Part shown: positions 1 through 8,226 of the stretch, one piece after another
How the letters are laid out: each line of letters starts with the position of its first letter
How positions within the stretch are numbered: position 1 is the first letter of the stretch
Origin: Puniceicoccaceae bacterium 5H
Lineage (GTDB): Bacteria; Verrucomicrobiota; Verrucomicrobiia; Opitutales; Oceanipulchritudinaceae
Length of the DNA stretch: 64,000 bases
Direction of reading: 5' to 3'
Assembly: GCA_009772895.1 (NCBI GenBank)
Contig: WOUP01000005.1
Span: 155,973-219,972 of the forward strand
Program-made: the position numbers and the translations under genes
Notes under the pieces: model-generated
What the model saw: the letters and a program-made list of their open reading frames with translations, nothing else
Told to the model about the DNA's origin: nothing
Database searches by the model: none

Positions 1-449
1 CCGCCCACGACGGCGTGGTCCTCGGCCTCGATATGACCACCGAAGGTGCTGTTGTGGCCCAGCAACACCTGGTTGCCGATGATGCACTCATGGGCCACGT
101 GGCTGTAGGCCAGAAAATAGCAGTCGTCGCCGATGACCGTCTCATCCCCCTCCGTCGTCGCCGTATGCACGGTGCTGTATTCGCGGAAGACGTTGCGATC
201 GCCGATGCGCAGCCCGGGGTTGCCGCCCCGGTATTTCAGGTCCTGCGTCTGCCCGCCGACAAAGGCATAAGGGAAGACGGTGTTGTCGCGGCCCATCGTC
301 GTGCGCCCCTCCACCGTCGCATGGTGGTGGATCACGGAACCCGTCTGGATGCGCACCCGCGGCCCGATATAGGCATGTGCGCCGACAACGACGCCTTCAT
401 CCAGCTCCGCAGTGGGTTCGACAATGGCCGTGGGGTGAACCTGAGGCAT
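1..449 (-). CDS. lpxA: UDP-N-acetylglucosamine acyltransferase LpxA (3' end off window)
   Basis: Read on the minus strand from an ATG at 449 the frame stays open to the window edge, so about 149 N-terminal residues are visible and the C-terminus is missing. The product opens MPQVHPTAIVEPTAELDEGV and continues with left-handed beta-helix hexapeptide repeats, then QDLKYRGG, FREYSTVHTAT and the HVAHECIIGNQ segment that carries the catalytic His region of LpxA. LpxA transfers a 3-hydroxyacyl chain from ACP to UDP-GlcNAc, the first step of lipid A synthesis in the cytoplasm. It lies downstream of lpxC-fabZ on the same strand, the usual lipid A gene grouping. Family assignment is firm; the full length cannot be judged. 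Confidence 0.95.
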   Translation of the reverse strand, partial: MPQVHPTAIVEPTAELDEGVVVGAHAYIGPRVRIQTGSVIHHHATVEGRTTMGRDNTVFPYAFVGGQTQDLKYRGGNPGLRIGDRNVFREYSTVHTATTEGDETVIGDDCYFLAYSHVAHECIIGNQVLLGHNSTFGGHIEAEDHAVVG

Positions 450-480
450 GAGAAAAAGGGAAAAATACGATTCTACAGGA

Positions 481-571
481 GGACACCAAGAACACAAAAG
501 AGAAGGTCCAAGAATCTAGAACGATCGTTTACCTTCTTTTTTTAGGACCTTGTGTGCTTGGTGCTCTTCTG
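481..571. repeat. Imperfect inverted repeat between lpxC-fabZ and lpxA
   Basis: The left arm at 481-509 and the right arm at 545-571 are imperfect reverse complements. Both carry the core ACCAAG(A/C)ACACAA next to AAGGTCC, and the left arm has a 7-nt insertion. The unit could form a long hairpin in the transcript between the two lipid A genes. The core resembles the 'ctttgtgtccttggtg' type of dispersed intergenic repeat found in many bacterial genomes (recalled, not searched). Confidence 0.6.
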
Positions 572-592
572 TTCGTTCAAAAGCCTGCGGGG

Positions 593-1975
593 TTAAAGTC
601 CTTCTTCCGGGACGTCGACGACCATGAAGCTGAGCTCGGCAGCGGAGACCACCTTGCCGTCGACGCGGCACTCGCAGGCGGCCTGAGCCATGCGCTCGCC
701 GCGGACCTTCACGATCTTGGCCACGATCTCGAGCTGGTCGCCGGGGATGACGGCGCGGCGGAACTTGACCTTGTCCGCACTCATGAAGAGGGCCACCTTG
801 CCGTCGGCCGCCATATGGCGCAGCATGACGAGCCCCGACGCCTGGGCCATGGCCTCGATCTGCAGCACGGCGGGCATGACGGGATTGCCCGGATAGTGGC
901 CGGTAAAGTAGGGCTCGTTGATCGTGACGTTCTTGATCGCGCGCAGCTCGTACTCGCTGACGAATTCCACCACCCGGTCCACCATCACGAACGGGTAGGC
1001 ATGGGGCAGCATGTCGAGGATGCGGCGGATGCGCAGCTCCGTCTCGTGCGGCAGGATCGTCTTGGGGCGCGAGGGCGGCATCGGCGCCGTGGTCGGCTTG
1101 GACACCTTGGGCTCCTCGGGAGCCGTTGCGGGCGGCGTCTCGGTCGCCTTCATCTGCTGGTAAATCTTCTTCGTCAGGTCCGCGTTCAGCTTGTGCCCCG
1201 TGCGCACGGCGATGATGTGGGCCTTCAGGCGCTTGCCCAGCAGGGCCATGTCGCCGACGATATCGAGGATCTTGTGCCGCACGAACTCGTCTTCGAAGCG
1301 CAGCCCCTCCTTCGAAAGGATCTGGTTGCCCTTGATCACGATGGCCGAGTCGAGGCTGCCACCCTGGATCTTGCCCATCTTGAGCAACGGCTCAATATCT
1401 TCGTAGATCGTAAACGTGCGCGAGGCTGCGACCTCCCGGCGGTAGGCCTCCGGGTCGATGTCGAGCGTCAGGTGCTGCGTATGGATGCCGCGATCGTCCG
1501 TGCTGGTGCAGGTGATGCGGTAGCCGTCGTGCGGCAGGGCAATGATCGAGCGGTTGCCGTCGGAGATGGAGATCGGCTCCTTCACCTCGTAATACTCGCG
1601 CGGGGCCTCCTGCTCCACGATCTCGGCCTTGTCGATCAGCTCCACGAAGTGCCGGGCCGAACCGTCGAGGATGGGGGGCTCGGAGGCGTCGAGCTCCACG
1701 ATGCAGTTGTCGACGCCGCACCCGACCAGGGCGCTCATGACGTGCTCGATCGTGTGGAGCTTGGCGTGCCCGGCAGAGATATCCGTGCTGCGGACCAGTT
1801 GATCCGCCACGAACTCGATCCGGGGCTTCACCTCCGGCTTACCGTACAGGTCTACCCGCCGAAACGTGATGCCGTGCCCCTCGGGAGCCGGCTTCAGCGT
1901 CAGGTGCACTTCCTGTCCCGTGTGCAATGACTTGCCGTGGGTGGAGACTTCCCGAAGAATCGTGCGCTGCTTCAT
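593..1975 (-). CDS. lpxC: LpxC-FabZ bifunctional protein (UDP-3-O-acyl-GlcNAc deacetylase / 3-hydroxyacyl-ACP dehydratase)
   Basis: The 460-residue protein joins two enzymes. Residues about 1-300 are LpxC, the zinc deacetylase that commits the cell to lipid A; it starts [20 protein letters not shown] and carries the conserved HKILDIVGD...GHK zinc and active-site region. After a Pro/Ala/Thr linker near residues 280-300, residues about 315-460 are FabZ, with [24 protein letters not shown] (catalytic His) and the following QIEAMAQ (catalytic Glu). FabZ dehydrates 3-hydroxyacyl-ACP in fatty acid synthesis. The open frame extends upstream to 2194, but residue 74 of that frame is the canonical LpxC start, so I begin at 1975. 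Such fusions are known in Bacteroidota and Verrucomicrobiota. lpxA follows on the same strand. Confidence 0.96.
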   Translation of the reverse strand: MKQRTILREVSTHGKSLHTGQEVHLTLKPAPEGHGITFRRVDLYGKPEVKPRIEFVADQLVRSTDISAGHAKLHTIEHVMSALVGCGVDNCIVELDASEPPILDGSARHFVELIDKAEIVEQEAPREYYEVKEPISISDGNRSIIALPHDGYRITCTSTDDRGIHTQHLTLDIDPEAYRREVAASRTFTIYEDIEPLLKMGKIQGGSLDSAIVIKGNQILSKEGLRFEDEFVRHKILDIVGDMALLGKRLKAHIIAVRTGHKLNADLTKKIYQQMKATETPPATAPEEPKVSKPTTAPMPPSRPKTILPHETELRIRRILDMLPHAYPFVMVDRVVEFVSEYELRAIKNVTINEPYFTGHYPGNPVMPAVLQIEAMAQASGLVMLRHMAADGKVALFMSADKVKFRRAVIPGDQLEIVAKIVKVRGERMAQAACECRVDGKVVSAAELSFMVVDVPEEGL

Positions 1976-2202
1976 GCTGCAAAACCAGAACACCCCGGCG
2001 TCGGGGCCAAAGGTGTATGTGACGGCAGGACGGCACTTTTGTAAAGTCTGGAATAGCTTCCGTCCTTGCCGAACGCGGCAGATAACGCGCCGGAGAGCCC
2101 GAATTTGCCGTTGACGCCGCTGAAATGGCTGATTGCCTATAGCGTCTTTAATCCCTGCGCAACCCGCAGGCAAAGACCCTTTCTTTCCACCCACCGTTTC
2201 CC

Positions 2203-2766
2203 ATGGCCAACCCGAACGACGTCCGCAAGGGCAACTGCATCCTTTACAACAACGTGCCGCACCTCGTGCTCGGGGTCGACCACCGTACGCCGGGCCGCCG
2301 CATGGCCTTTGTGCAGTTGACCATGCGCAACCTCAACACGGGCTCCAGCACCGTCACCAAGCTCTTCTCCAACGACTCCGTCGATATCCTGACCACGGAC
2401 ACGAAGAAGATGGAGTTCAGCTACATCGACCCGATGGGCTACCACTTCCTCGACCCGGAGACCTTTGAAGACGTGGTGATGCAGGAGAGCGACGTGGAAA
2501 ACGCCAAGGATTTCCTCGTCGAAGGCGGCATGATCGACATCCTCTTCGTGGACGGCAAGGCCGTGCAGATCCAGCTGCCCGCCAGCGTGGAAATGGACGT
2601 GGAAGAGGCCCCCGACGCCGTGCGCGGCGACACTTCCGGCAACGTGCTCAAGCCGGTCGTCACCGCCACCGGTGTCACCGTCATGACCCCGCTCTTCATC
2701 AAGAAGGGCGACCGCATCAAGGTCTCGACCGAAGACAAGAGCTACCTCGGCCGCGTCAACAGCTAG
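2203..2766 (+). CDS. efp: Translation elongation factor P
   Basis: 187 residues, the usual EF-P length, with the KOW-like N-terminal domain followed by two OB domains. EF-P binds the ribosome between the P and E sites and relieves stalling at proline runs. The tip of the domain I loop, KPGKGQAF in E. coli, reads TPGRRMAF here, so Arg32 stands at the position of the modified Lys34. An Arg tip is the hallmark of the rhamnosylated (EarP-type) class, but no earP neighbour is visible, and the flanking residues are not those of the classical Arg class. The gene is divergent from lpxC-fabZ and ends in its own terminator. Confidence 0.95.
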   Translation: MANPNDVRKGNCILYNNVPHLVLGVDHRTPGRRMAFVQLTMRNLNTGSSTVTKLFSNDSVDILTTDTKKMEFSYIDPMGYHFLDPETFEDVVMQESDVENAKDFLVEGGMIDILFVDGKAVQIQLPASVEMDVEEAPDAVRGDTSGNVLKPVVTATGVTVMTPLFIKKGDRIKVSTEDKSYLGRVNS

Positions 2767-2795
2767 ATTTTCCCCAAGTTCATACCCGAACAACC

Positions 2796-2829
2796 GAAAG
2801 CCGACTGGAGAATCCCGGTCGGCTTTTTT
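2796..2829 (+). terminator. Rho-independent terminator of efp
   Basis: The stem AAAGCCGAC/GTCGGCTTT flanks a loop of about 14 bases and runs into a T tract, 30 bases after the efp stop codon. Confidence 0.9.
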
Positions 2830-2933
2830 GTGCGTAAATGGTTAAAACTGCTCAACCACAACAATGCAGCTTGCAATGAGCCTTTTACCCCATCAGTGCT
2901 GCTACAGATCCACTTCAAACCTTCTTTCTGACC

Positions 2934-3266
2934 ATGTCTGCCACACCTCCCAAGTTGTCCGACCAAAAATACTGCAAAGACTGCGGCTCCATGATCGACG
3001 CGCGCGCCGAAATCTGCCCCCACTGCGGCGTGCGCCAGATGCAGGTGCCTGCCTCCGGCGGCAAATCCCGGATCGCGGCCGCCTTGCTCGCCTTTTTCCT
3101 CGGCGGATTCGGCGCGCACAAGTTTTACCTCGGGCAGGTGGGCCTCGGCATCCTCTACGTGATCTTCTGCTGGACCTTTGTGCCCGCGATTGTCGCCTTC
3201 ATCGAGTTCATCCTCTACCTCGTCATGAGCGACGACGCCTTCGACCGGAAATACAACCAGGCGTAA
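2934..3266 (+). CDS. TM2-domain membrane protein with N-terminal zinc ribbon
   Basis: 110 residues. The N-terminus has two CxxC pairs (YCKDCG and ICPHCG), a small zinc ribbon. The rest is a TM2 domain: a first hydrophobic helix with AALLAFFLGGFGAHKFYLGQ, a short turn, and a second helix ending in the acidic and tyrosine-rich tail. The G-GAHKFYLG signature between the helices is diagnostic. TM2 proteins are small membrane proteins of unknown biochemical role. The gene stands alone between two terminators, so it is probably monocistronic. Confidence 0.9.
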   Translation: MSATPPKLSDQKYCKDCGSMIDARAEICPHCGVRQMQVPASGGKSRIAAALLAFFLGGFGAHKFYLGQVGLGILYVIFCWTFVPAIVAFIEFILYLVMSDDAFDRKYNQA

Positions 3267-3296
3267 GCGGCAGAATCTCTGCCTTTTGATGCGATA

Positions 3297-3328
3297 GAAA
3301 AAGCGGAACCCGAAAGGATTCCGCTTTT
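3297..3328. terminator. Bidirectional terminator between the TM2 gene and thymidine phosphorylase
   Basis: AAAAGCGGAA-CCCGAAAGG-ATTCCGCTTTT has an A-rich left flank and a T-rich right flank, so it can stop transcription arriving from either side of this convergent gene pair. Confidence 0.9.
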
Positions 3329-3354
3329 GTTGTAAATAGATATCAGCTGCGTCC

Positions 3355-4692
3355 TCAGGCCACGCGCTCGACGATGAGTTCGGGCGGGGTCGGGCGCTTG
3401 GGGGCGAGGCGGTAGGCCTGCTTGAGGTAATCCAGCGCCGAGTCGAGCTTGGACTCGTCGTTGTAGTGGATCATCATCAGCGGTTCGCCTTGCTTGACCT
3501 GAGTGCCGACCTTCTTGATCTCGCTCACGCCGACGGCTGGGTCCAGCTTGCCCTTCTTCTCGCCCTCGGCGAGGATCTGCACCCCGCGGGCGATCATGCC
3601 GGCATTGATGGTGTGCACATAGCCGCGCTTCGGAGCGGGCAGCTTGCGCACATACTTGGCTTCCGGGAACTTGCTCGGGTCGTCCAGCACGGTAGTGTCG
3701 CCGCCCTGGGCCGCGATCATCTCCTTGAACTTCTCAAAGGCAGTGCCCTCCTTCAGCGCGCGCTGCACGGATTGCTTGGCGCTGAGGGTGGAACCCGCGA
3801 CGCCGGCCAGGCGCACGATTTCCATACCCATCTTGAGCACCAGCTCCTGCAGGTCTTCCGGGCCTTCGCCCTTCAGCAGCTGGATGGCTTCCTTGATCTC
3901 AAGGGCCGTGCCCACGGTGTCACCCAACGGCTGGTTCATGTCCGTCACCAGCGCCACGCAACGGCGCTTCATGGAGCGACCGACCCGGGTGATGAAGCGG
4001 GCGAGTTGCTTGGCCTGCTCGACATCCTTGATGAAGGAGCCGTTGCCCCATTTGACGTCCACCACGAGGCCTTCGGCGCCCTGGGCCAGCTTGCGGCTCA
4101 GGACGGAGGCGGTGATCAGCGGCAGGCTCGGCACGGTGGCGGTCGCCTGGCGCATGTGGTAGAGAATGTCGTCGACCGGCGCGATCTCCTTGTTCTGCTC
4201 GGCAATGACGCAGCCCACGCTGTTGAGCTGCTCGATGAACGTGTCGAGCTCGAGCTTGGGGTTGAACTTCGGCACCGAAGACAGCTTGTCCAGCGTGCTG
4301 ATGACAAAGTCTTCGTCCTGCCCGTTCATATTGGGCATGACGACGCCGCAGGCCGCCGCGAGGGGCAGCAGCACGAGGCTCGTCTTGTCGCCCACCCCAC
4401 CGGTGGAATAGCGGTCGATCTTCGGTTTGGTGATCCGCGACAGGTCCACCACTTCACCGGAAAGCATCATCTCTTCTGCCAGGGTCGCCGTCTCTTGGGC
4501 GCTCATGGGCTGGAAGTAGATGGCCATGCACAACGCGGCGAGCTGGTGCTCGGGCATTTCCTTGTCGATAATCGAATCGACAATGTAGCGGATCTCTTCC
4601 TCCGAAAATTCCCCGCCATCACGTTTTTTCTCGATCAGGTAGGAAAAGGACGGCGGGATAAACTTGCGCGCGGATACGATTTTTTTTCTCAT
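3355..4692 (-). CDS. deoA: Thymidine/pyrimidine-nucleoside phosphorylase family protein with altered active site
   Basis: 445 residues with the complete family fold: an alpha domain, the STGGVGDKTSL phosphate loop (96-106), the TLDKL segment (133-137) and a C-terminal domain. The family splits thymidine or uridine with phosphate to give the base and (deoxy)ribose 1-phosphate. Aligned to the E. coli enzyme with a constant offset of 10, Arg171 and Ser186 are kept (R181, S196), but Lys84 is R94, His85 is Y95, Ser113 is N123 and Lys190 is R200. The canonical SGRGLGHTGGT loop reads NGQDEDFVIST (123-133), the same length but quite different. The fold is certain; substrate and activity are open. A palindrome lies about 50 bases upstream. 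Confidence 0.88.
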   Translation of the reverse strand: MRKKIVSARKFIPPSFSYLIEKKRDGGEFSEEEIRYIVDSIIDKEMPEHQLAALCMAIYFQPMSAQETATLAEEMMLSGEVVDLSRITKPKIDRYSTGGVGDKTSLVLLPLAAACGVVMPNMNGQDEDFVISTLDKLSSVPKFNPKLELDTFIEQLNSVGCVIAEQNKEIAPVDDILYHMRQATATVPSLPLITASVLSRKLAQGAEGLVVDVKWGNGSFIKDVEQAKQLARFITRVGRSMKRRCVALVTDMNQPLGDTVGTALEIKEAIQLLKGEGPEDLQELVLKMGMEIVRLAGVAGSTLSAKQSVQRALKEGTAFEKFKEMIAAQGGDTTVLDDPSKFPEAKYVRKLPAPKRGYVHTINAGMIARGVQILAEGEKKGKLDPAVGVSEIKKVGTQVKQGEPLMMIHYNDESKLDSALDYLKQAYRLAPKRPTPPELIVERVA

Positions 4693-4741
4693 GCTTACGT
4701 CAGACGGCTTATCCGTTTTGGAGGCTACTCCGTAAGCCTCT

Positions 4742-4754
4742 TACTCTTAGAGTA
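4742..4754. promoter_or_regulatory. Palindrome upstream of thymidine phosphorylase
   Basis: TACTC-TTA-GAGTA is a perfect 5+3+5 palindrome about 50 bases upstream of the minus-strand start at 4692, a suitable place for an operator. The binding factor is unknown. Confidence 0.35.
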
Positions 4755-4968
4755 TTACAGGCCAACTTGTCGAGCTTATTCTGCAGGAGCCCCCTATTTA
4801 CGGGCAAAAAACGCACCGGCAAGGGTATGACGGGTCTCTATGTCGGGGTGCGGGCTCTGCCGGCAAAGCGGGAAGATCCTGACATTATAACACGGTTTTG
4901 CCGGAATGCACCTCCATCCGATCATCTAACCGATAGGCTAGTGCGAGATCGCTGAATTCATTTTTACC

Positions 4969-5000
4969 TGCGCTCATGCCGCCCTGCGCTCATGCCGCCC
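4969..5000. repeat. Perfect tandem duplication of a 16-bp unit
   Basis: TGCGCTCATGCCGCCC occurs twice back to back (4969-4984 and 4985-5000), and a partial third copy, TTCGCTCA, follows. It is non-coding, probably slippage. Confidence 0.85.
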
Positions 5001-5231
5001 TTCGCTCAGTTTGCTCTACGCGCTGCTATCCAGCGTCATCGTACTCAACGTCGCCACGCCGGAATAAGGATCGAGGGCAGGGTCGACGGCAAGTCGCTAC
5101 TGATCGACCACCAAAGCCACACTGACGGTCACAGGTGAGTGGCAAAAAACGGCCAGAAGCGTCGATGGGGTTTGACGAATAACGATCAGGGCGTCTTGCT
5201 CCGACGCTTCCCAAGTCAAACCATTCATATA

Positions 5232-5771
5232 ATGCTCAAAAAGATCCTTATCCTGGGCTTACTCGCGGCTTCGAGCACCCTGTCCGCCGAAGTCATCACC
5301 GGGGCCTCCATCGGCTACCTTTCGGATGCCGAGGGGCCTTATGTAGCCGCGCAGGCAGGCTACCGCTTCGGCTCTGGGCGGCCGCTGACGCATGTGGTCG
5401 CAGCTGAAGTCGGCTATTACTCCGACCATTGGAATGGAGGAGACGCCAAGACCGTGCCCATGCTGATGAACTACCGCCTCAATTACGCTCAAGGCACATC
5501 CGGCCTCTCCTACTACGCTGGCGGCGGCGCGGGGGTCTCCTGGGTCGAAGAGCGCGTTTATCCTCTCGGCTACTGGGGAGGCGGCTGGACTGACGATGAC
5601 TATGCCTTTACCTGGCAGGGCTTTCTCGGCGTCCAGTATGCGATGGCCGACAACGTCGATGTTCGCCTTGGTTATCGCTACCTGAAGGTCGAGAACGTCC
5701 AACTCTTCAATTTTGGTTTCGAGTGGGATCAGGAGCATATTATCGAGTTTGGCGTCGACTTCAGCTTCTAG
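5232..5771 (+). CDS. Predicted outer-membrane beta-barrel protein
   Basis: 179 residues from the ATG at 5232, chosen because a signal peptide begins there (MLKKILILGLLAASSTLSA, cleavage before EV); the frame upstream to 5139 does not look coding. The mature part is rich in Gly, Tyr and alternating hydrophobic residues (YVAAQAGYRFGSG, YYAGGGAGVSWVEE, GFLGVQYAMADNVDVRLGYRY), typical of small OmpA/opacity-like eight-stranded barrels. It ends FGVDFSF with the C-terminal Phe recognised by the BAM machinery. The function is unknown; a structural or adhesion role in the outer membrane is the generic expectation. Confidence 0.8.
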   Translation: MLKKILILGLLAASSTLSAEVITGASIGYLSDAEGPYVAAQAGYRFGSGRPLTHVVAAEVGYYSDHWNGGDAKTVPMLMNYRLNYAQGTSGLSYYAGGGAGVSWVEERVYPLGYWGGGWTDDDYAFTWQGFLGVQYAMADNVDVRLGYRYLKVENVQLFNFGFEWDQEHIIEFGVDFSF

Positions 5772-5894
5772 GCTGGCACACCCGGAATTTCTACCTACGG
5801 CACCCGTAAAGAGGGCGACGTTTCTTTTTGAGACGCTGGCCGGCGGGCTTCCAAACTTGCCCTTTGCGCCACGGTCCCTTGTATTGCACCGCTT

Positions 5895-7679
5895 ATGGAG
5901 CAAATCGCGTTTTCACCCGCGCAAGTGATCGACATGGCCCTGCGCCAGGTCGCGGCAGGTCTGGAGAACTTCGGAGCGGAGTTCGATCCCCAAGTGCGCC
6001 CCGCCGACCCGCGCCATGGCGACTTTCAGGCCAATGGCGTGCTGCCCTGGGCCAAGCAAGCGCGCAAGAATCCGCGTCAACTCGGCCAGGAGCTGATCGA
6101 CGCGCTCGCGACCTCCAATGAACTGAACCCGCTCACCGTGCAGTGGGAGCTGGCCGGCCCGGGCTTCATCAATTTCCGCCTCACCCCCGAGTTTCTCCTG
6201 CGCTGGCTGGAAACCTACCGCAGCGACAACGCCCTGCGCGAAGGCGCCGGCAGCAGCGACCAGGGCCGCACGGTGATGGTCGACTACTCCTCTCCCAACA
6301 CGGCCAAGGAAATGCACGTGGGGCACATCCGCTCCACCGTGATCGGCGAGGCCGTCGCCCGCCTACTGGAGTTCTGCGGCGCCAAGGTCATCCGCGACAA
6401 CCACATCGGTGACTGGGGCACGCAGTTCGGCATGCTCATCTGGGCGGTGAAACACCACCAGACCGATCTGACCAAGATCGAGGAAGTGGCCGAACTGGAG
6501 GCGCTCTATCGCCAGGGCAGCGCCCACTACAAGAGCAGCCCCGAGGCCGAGGACGAATGCCGTATGGAGCTGGTGAAGCTGCAGCAGGGCGATCCTGAAA
6601 ACCAGCAGATCTGGCAGCAGATCACCGACGCCAGCTGGCGCAGCTTCCAGCAGATTTACGACTCCCTCGACGTGCATTTCGACGAGGTGCTGGGCGAGAG
6701 CTTTTACCGGGACAAGGTGGATCGCATCTACGCGGAGCTGATCGAGCTGAACCTCGCCCAGGAAGACCAGGGCGCGCTCGTCGTCTTCCACCCGGAGCAC
6801 CAGCGCTTCAAGACCCAGCCCTTCCTCGTGCGCAAGAAGGACGGCGCCAGCAACTACGCCAGCACCGACCTCGCCACCATTCTTTACCGCGTCGAGCACT
6901 TCAAGGCCGACGAGCTGCTCTACGTCGTGGGGCTGCCGCAGAGCGACCACTTCGAGCAGCTGTTCCTGACCGTGCAGAAGTGGTTTGCCGCCAAGAACTA
7001 TCCGGTGCCCGAGATGCGCCACCTGGGCTTCGGCACCGTGCTGGGCGAAGACGGCAAGGCCATCCGCACCCGCTCCGGCGAAAGCGTGAAGCTGCGCGAC
7101 CTGCTGAACGAGGCCATCGAACGTGCCCGCGCCACCGTGGATGCCAAGCAGGAGGAGCGGCCGGAAGGCGAGCGCCTGAGCGATGAGGAGCGTGCCGAAG
7201 TGGCCCGCGTCGTCGGCCTGGGCGCCATTCGCTACGCCGACCTGTCCCAAAACCGCACCAGCGATTACAAGTTCAGCTGGGAGCAAATGCTGTCCCTCGA
7301 AGGCAACACCGCCCCGTACCTGCTCTACGCCGTGGCCCGCCTGCACAGCATCTTCCGCCGCGCGGGCTACACCCCCGGCGATGCGAGCGCCGAGCAGGGC
7401 GCCAGCGCCCCGGAAGCGGACGAGGAAATCGCCCTCGCGCGCAAGCTACTGGCTTTCCCGGCCGTAATCGAGCAGACGCGCAGCGATTTGCGCCCACATT
7501 TTCTCTGCACCTATCTTTTCGACTTGGCAGGCGTGTTCAGCACTTTCTATAACGCTTGTCGTGTGATCGTCGACGAACCCGACGTCCGGGCGCGTCGTCT
7601 TATGCTTGCCAGCCGCACCCTCACAGTGCTGGAAACGGGCTTGCACTTGCTTGGGCTGGAAACGCTCGAGCGCATGTAA
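5895..7679 (+). CDS. argS: Arginyl-tRNA synthetase
   Basis: 594 residues, the normal length. In order: the N-terminal additional domain (about 1-120), the class I catalytic core with VDYSSPNTAKEMHVGHIRS (the HIGH motif is HVGH), the DNHIGDWGTQFGML signature, the TRSGESVKLRDLL region that replaces KMSKS in many ArgRS enzymes, and the helical anticodon-binding domain with EGNTAPYLLYAVARLHSI. It charges tRNA-Arg with arginine in the cytoplasm, using ATP. The gene lies between a barrel protein and a small secreted protein; it may be co-transcribed with the latter, 17 bases downstream. Confidence 0.97.
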   Translation: MEQIAFSPAQVIDMALRQVAAGLENFGAEFDPQVRPADPRHGDFQANGVLPWAKQARKNPRQLGQELIDALATSNELNPLTVQWELAGPGFINFRLTPEFLLRWLETYRSDNALREGAGSSDQGRTVMVDYSSPNTAKEMHVGHIRSTVIGEAVARLLEFCGAKVIRDNHIGDWGTQFGMLIWAVKHHQTDLTKIEEVAELEALYRQGSAHYKSSPEAEDECRMELVKLQQGDPENQQIWQQITDASWRSFQQIYDSLDVHFDEVLGESFYRDKVDRIYAELIELNLAQEDQGALVVFHPEHQRFKTQPFLVRKKDGASNYASTDLATILYRVEHFKADELLYVVGLPQSDHFEQLFLTVQKWFAAKNYPVPEMRHLGFGTVLGEDGKAIRTRSGESVKLRDLLNEAIERARATVDAKQEERPEGERLSDEERAEVARVVGLGAIRYADLSQNRTSDYKFSWEQMLSLEGNTAPYLLYAVARLHSIFRRAGYTPGDASAEQGASAPEADEEIALARKLLAFPAVIEQTRSDLRPHFLCTYLFDLAGVFSTFYNACRVIVDEPDVRARRLMLASRTLTVLETGLHLLGLETLERM

Positions 7680-7696
7680 CTCAACCCCTCAACGTC

Positions 7697-8191
7697 ATGA
7701 AAGTCCTCCTGACCATCCTCGCGCTGCTCGCGAGCAGCTTGCATCTGATGGCTCGGACGGTGACCGAGACCCTCTCTCTGGGAGACAACGCCCTCGACGC
7801 CAAAGTCTCCATCGCAGATAACGGGGACAGCGTCGCGCTGGAGCTCGACGTGCCCTCCTACGGCGTCGACGCCATGCTGCAAGTCGGCAATGCCGAGGCC
7901 AACATCGTCAGTGTTCCCGTGGAAACGCGGCACGGCGCCTTCACGATCAGCCGTAACTACCTGCGCAGCGCGCGCCTGGTGTTCGCAGATCAGGAAGGCA
8001 ACTCGACTTCGGTCGCGCTGAGCAAGTTCTTCACCTCGGCGGAGCTACCCACGCCTACGCCCAAGCCGGCCGCCCCCACCCCGGTGGCTTCGAACACACC
8101 TGCCGCGATGCCCGCTTCGGTCGCGGCCGAAGACGAGCGCGAATTCGAGAGCTACACGCGCGGCAAGTCCCGCTTTCTGCGCGAACGTTAA
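7697..8191 (+). CDS. Small secreted protein of unknown function
   Basis: 164 residues from the ATG at 7697, which opens a signal peptide (MKVLLTILALLASSLHLMA). The mature part has about 95 residues of alternating strands (LSLGDNALDAKVSIADNGDS and onward), then a Thr/Pro/Ala-rich low-complexity linker (PTPTPKPAAPTPVASNTPAA), and an acidic then basic tail ending YTRGKSRFLRER. No family is recognised. It follows argS by 17 bases on the same strand. The Pro-rich linker and basic C-terminus suggest a periplasmic protein with an extended tail, which is inference from composition only. Confidence 0.7.
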   Translation: MKVLLTILALLASSLHLMARTVTETLSLGDNALDAKVSIADNGDSVALELDVPSYGVDAMLQVGNAEANIVSVPVETRHGAFTISRNYLRSARLVFADQEGNSTSVALSKFFTSAELPTPTPKPAAPTPVASNTPAAMPASVAAEDEREFESYTRGKSRFLRER

Positions 8192-8226
8192 ACCACAGGC
8201 GTCCTGATCCACGTCAGGGCGTAACC

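Larger units (their letters stand above)
4693..5231. other. Intergenic region with short repeats, no convincing gene
   Basis: This 539-base gap lies between two divergent genes. It holds the palindrome at 4742-4754, a perfect tandem 16-bp duplication at 4969-5000, and an inverted repeat GAAGCGTCG (5157-5165) / CGACGCTTC (about 5201-5209) followed by a GTCAAACC segment that can pair with GGTTTGAC upstream of it. Open frames here are short and do not look like proteins. Around 5010-5140 some translations look like broken beta-strand coding sequence, but I cannot name a source. Confidence 0.5.

Noticed and set aside
554..1930. 458-codon open frame on the strand opposite lpxC-fabZ
   Set aside because: Typical high-GC antisense shadow; the minus-strand protein has full LpxC and FabZ motifs.
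5010..5230. Decayed gene in the gap before the barrel protein
   Set aside because: Some translations look like beta-strand fragments with stops, but no parent family can be named.
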